Both the position numbers and the translations under genes were made by a program. Below, in pieces: positions 53,362 to 62,828 of a stretch of DNA of 64,000 nt. Under the pieces are notes generated by a model. That model saw nothing but the letters and a program-made list of their open reading frames with translations. It searched no databases and was not told the origin of the DNA. Position 1 is the stretch's first letter. Each line of letters begins with the position of its first letter. Origin of the DNA: Phyllobacteriaceae bacterium (GTDB lineage Bacteria > Pseudomonadota > Alphaproteobacteria > Rhizobiales > Rhizobiaceae); the NCBI GenBank assembly GCA_024742765.1, contig JANSXT010000007.1:1-64000 (forward strand), in the 5' to 3' direction.

Positions 53362-54405
53362 TCACATCGGGATCGGCCATTTGCGGTGGGCCTGCTCGAT
53401 GTCTTCAAGCACCGCGTCATCAAGCGTGATATTGGCGGCATCGATGCAGGTCTTGAGCTGGTCCATCCCAGTTGCGCCGATGATCACCGACGTGAGGAAC
53501 GGACGCGTCAGACAGAAGGCCAGCGCCATCTGTGCCGGATCAAGACCATGCTTGCGGGCAATGTTCAGATATCGGCCGAGCGCCGGTTCCAGATAGTCCG
53601 TCACGCGTCCGCCGATCGTCTCATTGATTGTCCGCCGCGAGCCCTCGGGCATTTTGCCGCCTTCATATTTGCCGGTCAGCAGCCCGCCGGCCAGCGATGA
53701 ATAGGACAAGAGCCCCACTTCTTCGTGGTGCCCCAGTTCGGCAAAGTCGAGATCGTAGATGCGGTGCAGCAGCGAATATTCGTTTTGCATGGACTGTACG
53801 CGCGGCAGGCCCTTGTCTTCGGCGATTCGCAGATATTGCGCCGTCCCCCACACCGTCTCGTTGGACAGGCCAAGATGCCTGATCTTGCCCTCGTCGACCA
53901 GCGCCTGGGCGGTTTCAAGGATCTCGGCAATGTCGTCGAGCGCCTTGGCGGTATCCTGCGCCCCGGGCGCATAGGTCCAGCTCTGGCGGAAATGGTAGGA
54001 GCCGCGGTTGGGCCAGTGAATCTGGTAGAGGTCGATATGATCGGTCTGCAGCCGCTTGAGCGAGCTTTCGCATGCATTGCGCATCTTCTTGGCATCGATC
54101 GGCCGCCCGCCATCAACCCCATGGCCGCCCGGCCCGATCACCTTGGTGGCGAGAACGATCCCGTCGCGCCGCCCGCCCTCGGCCAGCCAGGTGCCGATGA
54201 TCTCCTCGGTGCGTCCGGCGGTTTCCTGCGTGAACGGCGTGGTCGGATACATTTCGGCCGTGTCGAAGAAATTGATCCCGGCTTCGACCGCATAGCTCAT
54301 CTGCTCATGGGCTTCGGCTTCACTGTTCTGCGATCCCCATGTCATTGTGCCGAGGCAGATTTCGGACACGTCGAGGCCCGTGCGGCCAAGCTTGCGCATT
54401 TTCAT
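53362..54405 (-). CDS. Aldo/keto reductase (Tas/YajO-like)
   Basis: NADPH-dependent oxidoreductase with a TIM-barrel fold. Signature LGTMTWGSQNSEAEAHEQM and the catalytic Tyr in FFDTAEMYPTTPF are present. TKVIGPGG holds the catalytic Lys and DLYQIHWPNRG the His. The C-terminal motif is TSVIIGATGMDQL. Length is 347. The start is ATG 54405 after GGGGA; the track start is 765 bases upstream and antisense to the GST gene. The substrate is not clear. It is divergent from the GST gene. Confidence 0.9.
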   Translation of the reverse strand: MKMRKLGRTGLDVSEICLGTMTWGSQNSEAEAHEQMSYAVEAGINFFDTAEMYPTTPFTQETAGRTEEIIGTWLAEGGRRDGIVLATKVIGPGGHGVDGGRPIDAKKMRNACESSLKRLQTDHIDLYQIHWPNRGSYHFRQSWTYAPGAQDTAKALDDIAEILETAQALVDEGKIRHLGLSNETVWGTAQYLRIAEDKGLPRVQSMQNEYSLLHRIYDLDFAELGHHEEVGLLSYSSLAGGLLTGKYEGGKMPEGSRRTINETIGGRVTDYLEPALGRYLNIARKHGLDPAQMALAFCLTRPFLTSVIIGATGMDQLKTCIDAANITLDDAVLEDIEQAHRKWPIPM

Positions 54406-54465
54406 GATCGTCCCCAGATGGATGGCTGAATTAACCGGATTGAAGACCGTCAACATAGGCCGGCC

Positions 54466-55122
54466 ATGACCGCCCCGCCACCCGTGCTCTATTCTTTTCG
54501 CCGCTGCCCCTATGCGATGCGGGCCCGGCTGGCGATTGCTGCAAGCCGCACGACAGTCGAACTGCGCGAGGTCGTCCTGCGCGACAAGCCGGACGCCATG
54601 ATCCAGGCCTCCCCCAAGGCGACGGTTCCGGTGCTCGTCCTGCTCGATGGCGCAGTGATCGACGAAAGCCTCGATGTTATGCGATGGGCCTTGTCGCAGG
54701 CCGACCCTGAGGGCTGGTGGCCCGGGGATTGCGGGCTTCGTTCCGAGATCGAAATGCTGGTTGCCACCAATGACGGCCCGTTCAAGTCGGCGCTGGATCG
54801 CTACAAATACCCAAATCGTTACGAAAACGAAATGATATCGGAATCCGGGCAACGCTCCATTGCGGCGGACCATCTTCGGCCGTTGAATGAACGGCTGGAA
54901 CGCCGAAGCTGGCTGTGCGGCGATCGGGCGACGCTCGCTGATTACGCCATCCTTCCCTTCGTGCGCCAGTTCGCCCATGTCGACCGAAACTGGTTCGATG
55001 CCCAGCCCTGGCCGCATCTGCGGGACTGGCTGGACCGGTTTCTGGCGTCGGAACGCTTTGCATCGATCATGCGGAAATATCCGCAATGGCGACCCGGCGA
55101 CGCGGAAACCATGTTCCCGTGA
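54466..55122 (+). CDS. Glutathione S-transferase family protein
   Basis: Thioredoxin-fold N-domain plus helical C-domain. The N-terminus PPVLYSFRRCPYAMRARLAI has a CPYA motif that could act as a redox/glutathione Cys. SPKATVPVLVLLDGAVIDESLDVMRW is the usual GSH-binding cis-Pro region. Length is 218. The C-domain has ATLADYAILPFVRQFAHVD. It resembles the Grx2/YibF-like group rather than classic detoxifying GSTs. It lies 65 bases upstream of a P450 on the same strand. Confidence 0.85.
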   Translation: MTAPPPVLYSFRRCPYAMRARLAIAASRTTVELREVVLRDKPDAMIQASPKATVPVLVLLDGAVIDESLDVMRWALSQADPEGWWPGDCGLRSEIEMLVATNDGPFKSALDRYKYPNRYENEMISESGQRSIAADHLRPLNERLERRSWLCGDRATLADYAILPFVRQFAHVDRNWFDAQPWPHLRDWLDRFLASERFASIMRKYPQWRPGDAETMFP

Positions 55123-55187
55123 TCTTCTGTCGCCTTTGACGCCGCGCAATCTGTGGCCATATTGGTCCAAGTCGAGGACAGACCGCC

Positions 55188-56576
55188 ATGGACACCAAGC
55201 CGCAACCTTTCGTGCCGCCCCACCCGGTGCCGCGCACCCACATTCCGACGCGGCTCGAAGTCGTGCGCACCGTTATGCGCAACCCGCTCGAACTGTGGGG
55301 CGAGCCGTCCTACACCAAGACGCACATCACCGCGCGCTTTCTCAACGAGACGACGCTGATCTGCAATCACCCCGAACTGATCCGCCACGTCCTTGTCGAC
55401 AATCAGAAGAACTACCGCATGGCGCGGGTGCGCCAGCTCATCCTGCGGCCGATCCTGCGCGACGGGCTCCTGACCGCCGAGGGCGAAACCTGGCGGCGCG
55501 GCCGCAAGGCGATGGCACCGGTCTTCACGCCGCGCCATATCAACGGCTTTGCCGACATGATGCGGTCGCGCGCCGACACATTCCTCGATTTCTATCGCGA
55601 GGGCGCCGGCTCGGTGCGCGACATCAGCCACGACATGACCGAGCTGACCTACGAGATCCTCGCCTACACGCTGTTTTCCGATGAAGTGGTCACCGAGGGC
55701 GTCGATTTTGCCGAGGATGTGGACCGGCTTTTGTCGACGATGGGCCGGGTCGACCCGCTCGACCTGCTCAAGGCGCCCGAATGGTTTCCGCGCATCCAGC
55801 GCCTGCGCGGCAAGGCGACGCTGGCCAAGTTCCGCAAGGTCGTGCGCGACACAATGAATGCGCGGCGCGAAAAGATGCGCAGCGACCCCGATACCGTCCG
55901 CAACGACTTTCTGTCGCTTTTGCTCAATGCCGAAGGCCCCGACGGCCTGGATGCCGACGAGATCGAGGACAATCTGATCACCTTCATCGGCGCCGGTCAC
56001 GAAACCACCGCGCGCGCCCTAGGCTGGACGCTCTACCTCCTCGCCAATGCGCCGCACGAACGGGCGTTGATTGAGGAAGAGATCGCCGGGGTTCTGGCCG
56101 ACAATCCGCCGCCGGTCGAGTGGCTTGAGAAGATGCCAAAGACCCGCGCTGCGTTCGAGGAAGCGATGCGGCTCTATCCGCCCGCGCCCTCGATCAACCG
56201 CATGGCTATCGAGGACGAGACCTTCACCTTCAAGGATGGCACGTCGGTTCACATCGAGGCTGGGACGACGGTGCTCGTCATGCCCTGGGTGCTGCACCGG
56301 CATCGCCTTTACTGGGACAGTCCGAACGCCTTCCAGCCCTCGCGCTTCTGGCCGGAAAACCGCGATGCCATCGACCGGTTCCAATATCTGCCGTTCGGCG
56401 CTGGCCCGCGCATCTGTATCGGCGCCACTTTCGCGCTGCAGGAGGCGGTGATCGCGCTGGCGCTGATGCTGAACGAATTCCGCTTCGAACCGACCCCCGG
56501 GCTTGCACCCTGGCCGGTCCAGAAGCTCACCGTTCAGGCGCAAAACGGCCTGCCGATGCGCATCGTCCGGCGCTGA
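55188..56576 (+). CDS. Cytochrome P450
   Basis: Soluble bacterial monooxygenase of 462 residues. The I-helix oxygen motif is IGAGHETTARALGW, the K-helix ExxR is in AFEEAMRLYPPAPS, and the heme ligand Cys is in FGAGPRICIGATFALQEA. It has no membrane anchor and lacks a fused reductase domain. No ferredoxin or ferredoxin reductase gene lies nearby, so redox partners are elsewhere. The length and the AGHETT form suggest the CYP102/CYP4-like branch of self-standing P450s. Substrate unknown. Confidence 0.93.
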   Translation: MDTKPQPFVPPHPVPRTHIPTRLEVVRTVMRNPLELWGEPSYTKTHITARFLNETTLICNHPELIRHVLVDNQKNYRMARVRQLILRPILRDGLLTAEGETWRRGRKAMAPVFTPRHINGFADMMRSRADTFLDFYREGAGSVRDISHDMTELTYEILAYTLFSDEVVTEGVDFAEDVDRLLSTMGRVDPLDLLKAPEWFPRIQRLRGKATLAKFRKVVRDTMNARREKMRSDPDTVRNDFLSLLLNAEGPDGLDADEIEDNLITFIGAGHETTARALGWTLYLLANAPHERALIEEEIAGVLADNPPPVEWLEKMPKTRAAFEEAMRLYPPAPSINRMAIEDETFTFKDGTSVHIEAGTTVLVMPWVLHRHRLYWDSPNAFQPSRFWPENRDAIDRFQYLPFGAGPRICIGATFALQEAVIALALMLNEFRFEPTPGLAPWPVQKLTVQAQNGLPMRIVRR

Positions 56577-56649
56577 CGTCCGGCGGCACAATTCCGTTGC
56601 GGCTTTTGCCCGCACGCCATACATGCTGACGCCGCAACAGGCGTGATCC

Positions 56650-58656
56650 ATGTCCCTTTCCCTTGGCCTCGATACGGGCGGCACATACACCGATGCTGTG
56701 GTCTTCGACGCCGCCGTCGGAACGGTGGTGGCAAAGGCCAAGGCGCTGACCACCCGGCACGATCTGGCGATCGGCATCGCCGAAGCGGCCGGCAAGGCAC
56801 TCGATGCATCCGGGGTCGATCCGGGCGCGATTGGCCTCGTATCGGTTTCGACGACACTGGCGACCAACGCGCTGGTCGAAGGGCAGGGTGGTCGGGTCGC
56901 GCTCGTGATGATCGGGTTCGGCGATGCGGACCTCGACAAGGCCGGCCTGCGGCAGGCTATTGCCGACGATCCGGTCCTGTTTCTGCCTGGCGGTCACGAC
57001 ATTCACGGTCGGGCCCAGCCGCTCGATCTTTCGCCGCTCGAAGCCCGGATTGACGCACTTGGCAGCGACGTGTCCGCCTTTGCGGTCGCCGGCTATTTTG
57101 CGGTGCGCAATCCCGAGCATGAGATCGCCGTGCGCGACCTGATCGCCGCGCGCACCGGCCGCGCCGTCACCTGCAGCCACGAATTGTCGTCGAAACTGGA
57201 CGGCCCGCGTCGCGCATTGACCACGGTGCTCAATGCACGGCTGATCGGCCTGATCGCGCGGCTGATCGCGGCCACGGACGGCTTTTTGGCGGAACGCGGC
57301 ATCACCGCGCCGTTGATGGTCGTGCGTGGCGACGGCTCGCTTGTCTCGGCGGAGTTTGCGGCCCTGCGCCCGATCGAAACGATCCTGTCGGGTCCTGCTG
57401 CGAGCGTCGTCGGCGCGCATTTTCTCACCGGCCGCGACAATGGCTATGTCGCCGATATCGGTGGCACGACGACGGATATCGCGATCCTGGATGGCGGACG
57501 GCCGAGACTGGACCCGGCGGGCGCCGAAGTGGGCGGGCATCGCACCATGGTCGAAGCCATCGACGTGCACACCTATGGGCTGGGCGGAGACAGCGAAATC
57601 CACTTTGAAGACGGCGCACTCGACCCCGAACTGTCCTTGGGCCCCCGACGTCTTTTGCCCCTGTCCCTGCTCGAAACGCTATATCCCGGACAAATCATTC
57701 CGCATCTGAAACGACAGATCGATGCCAGTTTCGCCAGTCGCCTCGACGGCCGCTTTGCCGTCCGTGCCGGCTTGCCCGACGACCAATCGAGCGGCCTCAG
57801 CCGGTCGCAGGCCGACCTGTTCGCACGGATCGGCGATGAACCCGCGCCGCTCGACCGGCTTCTGAGATCGACGGCGGAGTTGGCAACGCTCGACCGGCTC
57901 GCCGCACGGGGCCTTGTGCTGCGTGCTGGCTTCACACCGACCGATGCCGGCCATGTGGAAGGTCGGTTTGCGCACTGGAGCGCAGCGGCTGCCGAACTTG
58001 GCGCTGCATTGTTCGCCCGCCGCAAGACCGGGCGCGGCCGGCCGCTTGCCGCGTCACCGGAAGCGATCGCCAATGCGGTCTCGGAACGCCTCGTCCGCCT
58101 GTCCGCCGAACGGGTGCTGCAAACCGGTCTGGCAGCCGATGGGCTTGCCGACCAACGCCTTCTCGCCTCGCCGCTCATCCGGCGTGCCCTTGACCGGTCG
58201 GGGCATTATGTTCGGACGGCGCTTCTTCTCGACCGTCCGGTGATCGGGCTCGGCGCTGGCGCGGCCACGGTCTATCCCGGTGTCGGCACACTTCTGGCGA
58301 TCGAGGCGGTGGTTCCGGATCATGCCGATGTCGCTAATGCGATCGGCGCGGTGGCCGGTCAGGTTCGTGTTTCCGCGAGTGCCGAGATCGTCCCGGATGA
58401 CGAAAGCGGCGGTTTCGTCGTCTCCGGCGCGTTGATCAAACCGCCGCGCCAGCTTCTTCGGTCCGAGAAAGCCGCGCTCGAAGCGGCTGCAGCAGCTTGC
58501 CGGGTCGCGGTGGCCGCCAAAGCCGCAGCGGCCGGCGCCGGCGAACCACAGATCGATGTGCGCTGCGACATCGAGGCTGTGACGCTGGACGATCGCCGCC
58601 AGTTCGTTTCCGCAACGGTGACCGCCACCGCCACGGGAAGGCCGGCGGCGGTCTGA
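56650..58656 (+). CDS. Hydantoinase/oxoprolinase family protein (HyuA-like)
   Basis: ATP-dependent amidohydrolase/carboxylase subunit of the HyuA family (5-oxoprolinase, N-methylhydantoinase, acetone carboxylase beta). The N-domain begins LGLDTGGTYTDAVVFDAAVG, a phosphate-binding loop. The central part has SVSTTLATNALVEGQGGRVAL, LSGPAASVVGAHFLTG and VADIGGTTTDIAILDGG, and GLGGDSEIHF. Length is 668. The partner subunit HyuB is not found next to it, so the complex or the reaction cannot be defined. The gene lies 73 bases after the P450. Confidence 0.82.
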   Translation: MSLSLGLDTGGTYTDAVVFDAAVGTVVAKAKALTTRHDLAIGIAEAAGKALDASGVDPGAIGLVSVSTTLATNALVEGQGGRVALVMIGFGDADLDKAGLRQAIADDPVLFLPGGHDIHGRAQPLDLSPLEARIDALGSDVSAFAVAGYFAVRNPEHEIAVRDLIAARTGRAVTCSHELSSKLDGPRRALTTVLNARLIGLIARLIAATDGFLAERGITAPLMVVRGDGSLVSAEFAALRPIETILSGPAASVVGAHFLTGRDNGYVADIGGTTTDIAILDGGRPRLDPAGAEVGGHRTMVEAIDVHTYGLGGDSEIHFEDGALDPELSLGPRRLLPLSLLETLYPGQIIPHLKRQIDASFASRLDGRFAVRAGLPDDQSSGLSRSQADLFARIGDEPAPLDRLLRSTAELATLDRLAARGLVLRAGFTPTDAGHVEGRFAHWSAAAAELGAALFARRKTGRGRPLAASPEAIANAVSERLVRLSAERVLQTGLAADGLADQRLLASPLIRRALDRSGHYVRTALLLDRPVIGLGAGAATVYPGVGTLLAIEAVVPDHADVANAIGAVAGQVRVSASAEIVPDDESGGFVVSGALIKPPRQLLRSEKAALEAAAAACRVAVAAKAAAAGAGEPQIDVRCDIEAVTLDDRRQFVSATVTATATGRPAAV

Positions 58657-58773
58657 CGTCCGGCGACGGTGCCGCGTCGCACTATCGGCTGGATTGACAC
58701 CGAGCGGCTGGGCGCGATAACCGCGCGCAACCCCTTTGCTGCACCGCAGCCAAACCAGCTCTTGGAGACCTTC

Positions 58774-60951
58774 ATGGCCGACCGCATCGACCGCAATGGA
58801 TTGCAGATCGACAAGGGCCTGCATGATTTCCTCGTCAATGAGGCGATGCCGGGAACAGGTGTCGAGGCCAACGCGTTCTTTGCCGCCTTTGCGGCGATCG
58901 TCTCCGATCTGACGCCGAAGAACCGCGATCTTTTGAAGACCCGCGAGAATCTGCAATCACAGATCGATGCATGGCACGCAAAGCGCCGCAACCAGCCACA
59001 CGATCACGACGCCTATCGCGGATTTCTCGAAGAGATCGGCTATTTGATGCCCGAGGGTCCGGATTTCGAGATCGATACCGCCAATGTCGATCCGGAGATC
59101 GCCAGCGTCGCCGGCCCGCAGCTTGTCGTCCCGATCACCAATGCGCGTTATGCGCTCAACGCCGCCAATGCCCGCTGGGGCAGTCTCTATGACGGCTTTT
59201 ACGGCACCGATGCGATGGGAACGCCGCCCAAGCCGGGCGGCTATGACCGCGGCCGCGGCGCCCGTGTCGTCGCCCGCGCACGGGTCTTTCTCGATCAGGC
59301 TTTTCCGGTGGAAGGCACGAGCCATGCCGACGCACGCCGCTATTATGTCTCCGATGGCGCGCTTCTGGTCGACGATTTGCCGCTGGTCCAACCGGAAAAA
59401 TTTGCCGGCTACAAGGGCAATCCGAAGGCGCCGGACGCGGTTCTGCTCGTCAATAACGGGCTGCATGTCGAACTCGTCTTCGACCGCGCGCATCCGATCG
59501 GCAGCCGCGACCAGGCCGGCCTTGCCGACGTGATGCTGGAAAGCGCCGTTTCGGCGATCATGGATTGCGAGGATTCGGTCGCCTGCGTCGATGCCGAAGA
59601 CAAGCTGCTCGCCTATGCCAACTGGCTCGGCCTGATGAAGGGCGATCTGAAGACCTCATTTGAAAAGGCCGGCCAGACGGTCGATCGCAAGCTCGAGGCC
59701 GATCGCGTCTACACGGCGCCCGATGGCGGCGAACTGGTGGTGAAGGGCCGCGCGCTGCTCTGGGTGCGCAATGTCGGCCACCTGATGACCAATCCGGCGA
59801 TCCTCGATGCCGATGGCAACGAGATTTTCGAAGGCCTGATGGATGCGATGATCACCACGCTCATCGCCATGCATGACCTCAAAAAGGACGGCGGCGACCG
59901 CAACTCGCTGCATGGCTCGGTCTATGTGGTCAAGCCGAAGATGCATGGGCCGGCTGAGGTGGCGTTCGCCGGCGAGATTTTCGACCGGATCGAGGATGCG
60001 CTCGGCCTGCCGCGCCACACGGTCAAGCTCGGCGTTATGGACGAGGAGCGCCGCACCAGCGTCAATCTCAAGGAGTGCATCCGCGCCGCCAGCCATCGTG
60101 TCGCCTTCATCAATACGGGCTTTCTGGACCGTACCGGCGACGAGATCCACACATCGATGGAGGCGGGCCCGTTCAGCCGCAAGGACTTCATCAAGCGAAA
60201 GTCCTGGATTACGGCCTACGAGAACCAGAATGTCGATATCGGTCTGGAATGCGGCCTGTCCGGCAAGGCGCAGATCGGCAAGGGCATGTGGGCCATGCCA
60301 GACCGGATGCACGCCATGCTGGAACAGAAGATCGAACATCCCAAGGCCGGCGCCAATTGCGCCTGGGTGCCGAGCCCGACGGCGGCAACGCTGCACGCGC
60401 TGCACTATCATCAGGTCAATGTCTTCGCTGTTCAGTCGGACCTGAAGGCGGCCGGGCGCCGCGCCTATGTTGATGCGCTGCTGGACATTCCGCTCGCCAC
60501 CTATCGCAAATGGAGTGACCGGCAAAAGCTGCGCGAGGTGGAAAACAATGCGCAGGGGATTCTGGGCTATGTCGTGCGCTGGATCGACCAGGGCGTCGGA
60601 TGCTCGAAGGTGCCGGACATCAACGATGTTGGCCTGATGGAGGATCGTGCAACGTTGCGCATCTCCTCGCAGCACATCGCCAACTGGCTGCATCACGGCA
60701 TCGTCTCCAAAGACGAGGTCGTCGAGACCATGAAGAAGATGGCCGAGGTGGTCGACGGGCAAAATGCCGGCGATCCGTCATACCGGCCGATGGCACCCGA
60801 TTTCGATGGATCGATTGCGTTCCAGGCGGCGCTCGATCTGGTGCTCAAGGGCCGCGAGCAACCTTCCGGCTATACCGAACCGATCTTGCATGCGCGGCGG
60901 CTGGAACTGAAGGCGGCCTTGGACGGTTCGCAATTGGCGAAAGCCGGCTGA
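58774..60951 (+). CDS. glcB: Malate synthase G
   Basis: Condenses glyoxylate with acetyl-CoA to malate in the glyoxylate route. The 725-residue product is the G form, with [11 protein letters not shown]-like [61 protein letters not shown] and [22 protein letters not shown]. The start at 58774 follows GGAG; the track start 105 bases upstream adds unmatched residues. It converges on the ion channel gene with 6 bases between. Confidence 0.96.
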   Translation: MADRIDRNGLQIDKGLHDFLVNEAMPGTGVEANAFFAAFAAIVSDLTPKNRDLLKTRENLQSQIDAWHAKRRNQPHDHDAYRGFLEEIGYLMPEGPDFEIDTANVDPEIASVAGPQLVVPITNARYALNAANARWGSLYDGFYGTDAMGTPPKPGGYDRGRGARVVARARVFLDQAFPVEGTSHADARRYYVSDGALLVDDLPLVQPEKFAGYKGNPKAPDAVLLVNNGLHVELVFDRAHPIGSRDQAGLADVMLESAVSAIMDCEDSVACVDAEDKLLAYANWLGLMKGDLKTSFEKAGQTVDRKLEADRVYTAPDGGELVVKGRALLWVRNVGHLMTNPAILDADGNEIFEGLMDAMITTLIAMHDLKKDGGDRNSLHGSVYVVKPKMHGPAEVAFAGEIFDRIEDALGLPRHTVKLGVMDEERRTSVNLKECIRAASHRVAFINTGFLDRTGDEIHTSMEAGPFSRKDFIKRKSWITAYENQNVDIGLECGLSGKAQIGKGMWAMPDRMHAMLEQKIEHPKAGANCAWVPSPTAATLHALHYHQVNVFAVQSDLKAAGRRAYVDALLDIPLATYRKWSDRQKLREVENNAQGILGYVVRWIDQGVGCSKVPDINDVGLMEDRATLRISSQHIANWLHHGIVSKDEVVETMKKMAEVVDGQNAGDPSYRPMAPDFDGSIAFQAALDLVLKGREQPSGYTEPILHARRLELKAALDGSQLAKAG

Positions 60952-60957
60952 CCTTAC

Positions 60958-61260
60958 TCAGTTGATCCGGTCCTTGTCGGCGCGCGGTCTGATCCGCCGG
61001 CGTTGCAGCGTCGCGGCAGCGATTTGCTGAATGGCTGCCGCGAAAATGCCGAGCCCCAGAACGATGAACACGGTTGTTCCGATCTTGCCGAGCGCCGTAA
61101 CCGGCACCAGATTGCCGTAGCCGACGGTCGACAGCGTGACGACGGCGAAAAAGTAGCTGTCGACCCAGCTCCAGCCCTCGACAAGACGGAAAAAGACCGT
61201 GCCGCCAGCGATGATCAGCGACAGCGAGCTGACAAGAGCGGCGATGCGGATGCTGGGCAT
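60958..61260 (-). CDS. Two-helix potassium channel family protein
   Basis: Minimal K+ channel of 100 residues. Helix one is IRIAALVSSLSLIIAGGTVFF, then a pore loop with selectivity filter VVTLSTVGYGNLVP, then helix two GKIGTTVFIVLGLGIFAAAIQQIAAATL. The tail is short and basic (QRRRIRPRADKD), with no RCK or ligand-binding domain. ATG 61260 is used, since the longer track start is TTG. A two-helix subunit would form a tetramer. Physiological role unknown. Confidence 0.87.
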   Translation of the reverse strand: MPSIRIAALVSSLSLIIAGGTVFFRLVEGWSWVDSYFFAVVTLSTVGYGNLVPVTALGKIGTTVFIVLGLGIFAAAIQQIAAATLQRRRIRPRADKDRIN

Positions 61261-61367
61261 GGCTGATGACGGTCCTTTGGATGCCGCCAAGTCTGTCTTT
61301 GGTCGTGCGTGAAGGCCAGCGCATCACGCCGGCCTCCCCAGAAAAATGGCAGTGATTGTCGCGCCTG

Positions 61368-62216
61368 TCAGGTCCCGCCGAACCGGATCGACGTGATCCG
61401 GCCTTCCCAGAAGGGCATGATCTCCCCGCCTGCGGCGCGCGCGATGGTGAAGGCCATCGGCACGCGGACGCCGTCGACCATTTGGTAATCGCTCCGCGCC
61501 GTGTGCTCGCCCGAGCCATGATAGGGCGTGGTCAGGTCGCCGTCGGTCTCCGCGACGAACCGTGTCAGCGCGCCCTCCGCATCGAAGGTCGCAACCAGGG
61601 ACGCTTCCTCGCCAAAGGCGCGGACGACCGCCCGTGCCCGATTGTCGTCGACCGGCTCCCACGTCACGGGTCCGCCGGGCAGCAGCGCCATCGGGTATGC
61701 CGGACTCTCGAGAAGCCACCGGCGCAACGACGTCCGGTTGAGCGCCGGCGTCGACGTTTCGTGCATGACCGTCACCGTCGACAGGAGCTTGGCCGCCATC
61801 TCCATCTCGCCGTCGATATAGGCGTCATAGGCAATCGCCCAGACCGGGCCCCAGAGCGGTGTGTCGGCCGAGAACACGAGATCGGGTTCCCGCAGCGAGA
61901 TCACCTGCCGCGCCGTCGTCGGCTGGAACGTCTCGGTCAAGGGTCGGCGAAACTGGCCCGCCGCCTCGATTTCCACATAGGCATGGTCGGGTGGGCCATC
62001 AGGAAAGACATAGCCGAAATAGCGGGCGACCGGTTCTGGAAGCGTGTCGGGCAACGTTTCGGTCCACGGCACGGACGTTTCGGTGGCCCGGTCGATGACC
62101 GTTTGCTCGAACCCTGTGATTGCCGCGCGGGTCACGTGGGCGTGGTAGGCGATGGTGCTTGTGGCGACGACGATTGCGGCGACTGTCGCCGACAAGATCA
62201 GATTGCGTGTTTTCAT
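61368..62216 (-). CDS. DUF6544-like secreted/anchored protein
   Basis: Uncharacterised 282-residue protein with a signal or anchor helix (LILSATVAAIVVATSTIAYHA). The mature part contains LPDTLPEPVARYFGYVFPDGPP and VISLREPDLVFSADTPLWGPVWAIAYDAYIDGEGEM-like features of DUF6544, and a C-terminal beta-rich half ending ITSIRFGGT. No catalytic motif is visible. It follows the DUF1772 gene by 24 bases, probably in one operon controlled by the divergent TetR. Family naming is by memory of the LPEPVxRYF motif and is moderately sure. Confidence 0.7.
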   Translation of the reverse strand: MKTRNLILSATVAAIVVATSTIAYHAHVTRAAITGFEQTVIDRATETSVPWTETLPDTLPEPVARYFGYVFPDGPPDHAYVEIEAAGQFRRPLTETFQPTTARQVISLREPDLVFSADTPLWGPVWAIAYDAYIDGEMEMAAKLLSTVTVMHETSTPALNRTSLRRWLLESPAYPMALLPGGPVTWEPVDDNRARAVVRAFGEEASLVATFDAEGALTRFVAETDGDLTTPYHGSGEHTARSDYQMVDGVRVPMAFTIARAAGGEIMPFWEGRITSIRFGGT

Positions 62217-62240
62217 GGGAAGTCTCCTGTCGGGTGCCGC

Positions 62241-62726
62241 CTAGCGGCTTTCGATGAGAGGGAAGAGGGCGACCGCAAGCGCAAGGGTCGTCGTCAGCGT
62301 CCGGATCGTGTTCCAGAGGGTCCAGCGCGCCGAATAGTCGGTCCAGATCGCGGCCGCGTCGTCCCGTGCCGGATCGATCGCGGCCAGTACCTCGTTCATC
62401 GGCACATTCACGAGCGCGGTCGGCACGACGGCGGCCAGCACATAGATGCCGGCGGCTGCGGCCATGAAGAGGCCCGAACGGGCGTCTCCGGTCGCAAATG
62501 CCAGCACCGAAGCGCCAACGGCGACGAACGGGGTCAGAAAAAAGGTGATGAAGAAGACAGGATTGCGCACCGCCGCATTGATCGCCTGCATGGCGCTGAT
62601 GGCCTTTTCAGGCGCGACGGCGTCGAGACCGGCCATGACGCAGACCGAGAAAGCATAGAAGAAGCCGGCCATCAGGCCGAGCATGAGGATCGGCGCCATG
62701 GGCGCGATACGGGCGAGTTCGTTCAT
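62241..62726 (-). CDS. DUF1772 domain-containing membrane protein
   Basis: Membrane protein of 161 residues with four helices (IAPMAPILMLGLMAGFFYAFSVCV, PVFFITFFLTPFVAVGASVLAF, GLFMAAAAGIYVLAAVVPTALVNVPMN, and TLTTTLALAVALFPLIES). The NVPMNEVLA and MAGFFYAFS motifs are typical of DUF1772, a family that includes fungal anthrone oxygenase-like proteins; the bacterial role is unknown. I use ATG 62726, which has GGAG upstream. It is divergent from a TetR gene with a palindrome-rich gap. Confidence 0.85.
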   Translation of the reverse strand: MNELARIAPMAPILMLGLMAGFFYAFSVCVMAGLDAVAPEKAISAMQAINAAVRNPVFFITFFLTPFVAVGASVLAFATGDARSGLFMAAAAGIYVLAAVVPTALVNVPMNEVLAAIDPARDDAAAIWTDYSARWTLWNTIRTLTTTLALAVALFPLIESR

Positions 62727-62744
62727 GGCAATTTGCTCCATAAA

Positions 62745-62813
62745 TGTAAAGTTCTGTACGTTTGCAATAATCCGTAAAAAGCTTTACGGAAAAATGCAAA
62801 TGAAACTTTCGTA
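62745..62813. promoter_or_regulatory. Candidate TetR operator region with nested inverted repeats
   Basis: The central dyad is CCGTAAA-N4-TTTACGG (62772-62789). It is flanked symmetrically by TTTGCA (62761-62766) and TGCAAA (62795-62800), and further out by TGTAAAGTT (62745-62753) and AACTTTCGTA (62804-62813). The region lies between the tetR and DUF1772 genes and is AT-rich against the rest of the window. A divergent promoter region bound by the TetR dimer is likely. Confidence 0.6.
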
Positions 62814-62828
62814 AGGGAGTGGCCCGCC

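Noticed and set aside
53362-55170. 602-codon frame suggesting an N-terminal fusion on the aldo/keto reductase
   Set aside because: The extra 255 codons are antisense to the GST gene; a good start with GGGGA upstream exists at 54405.
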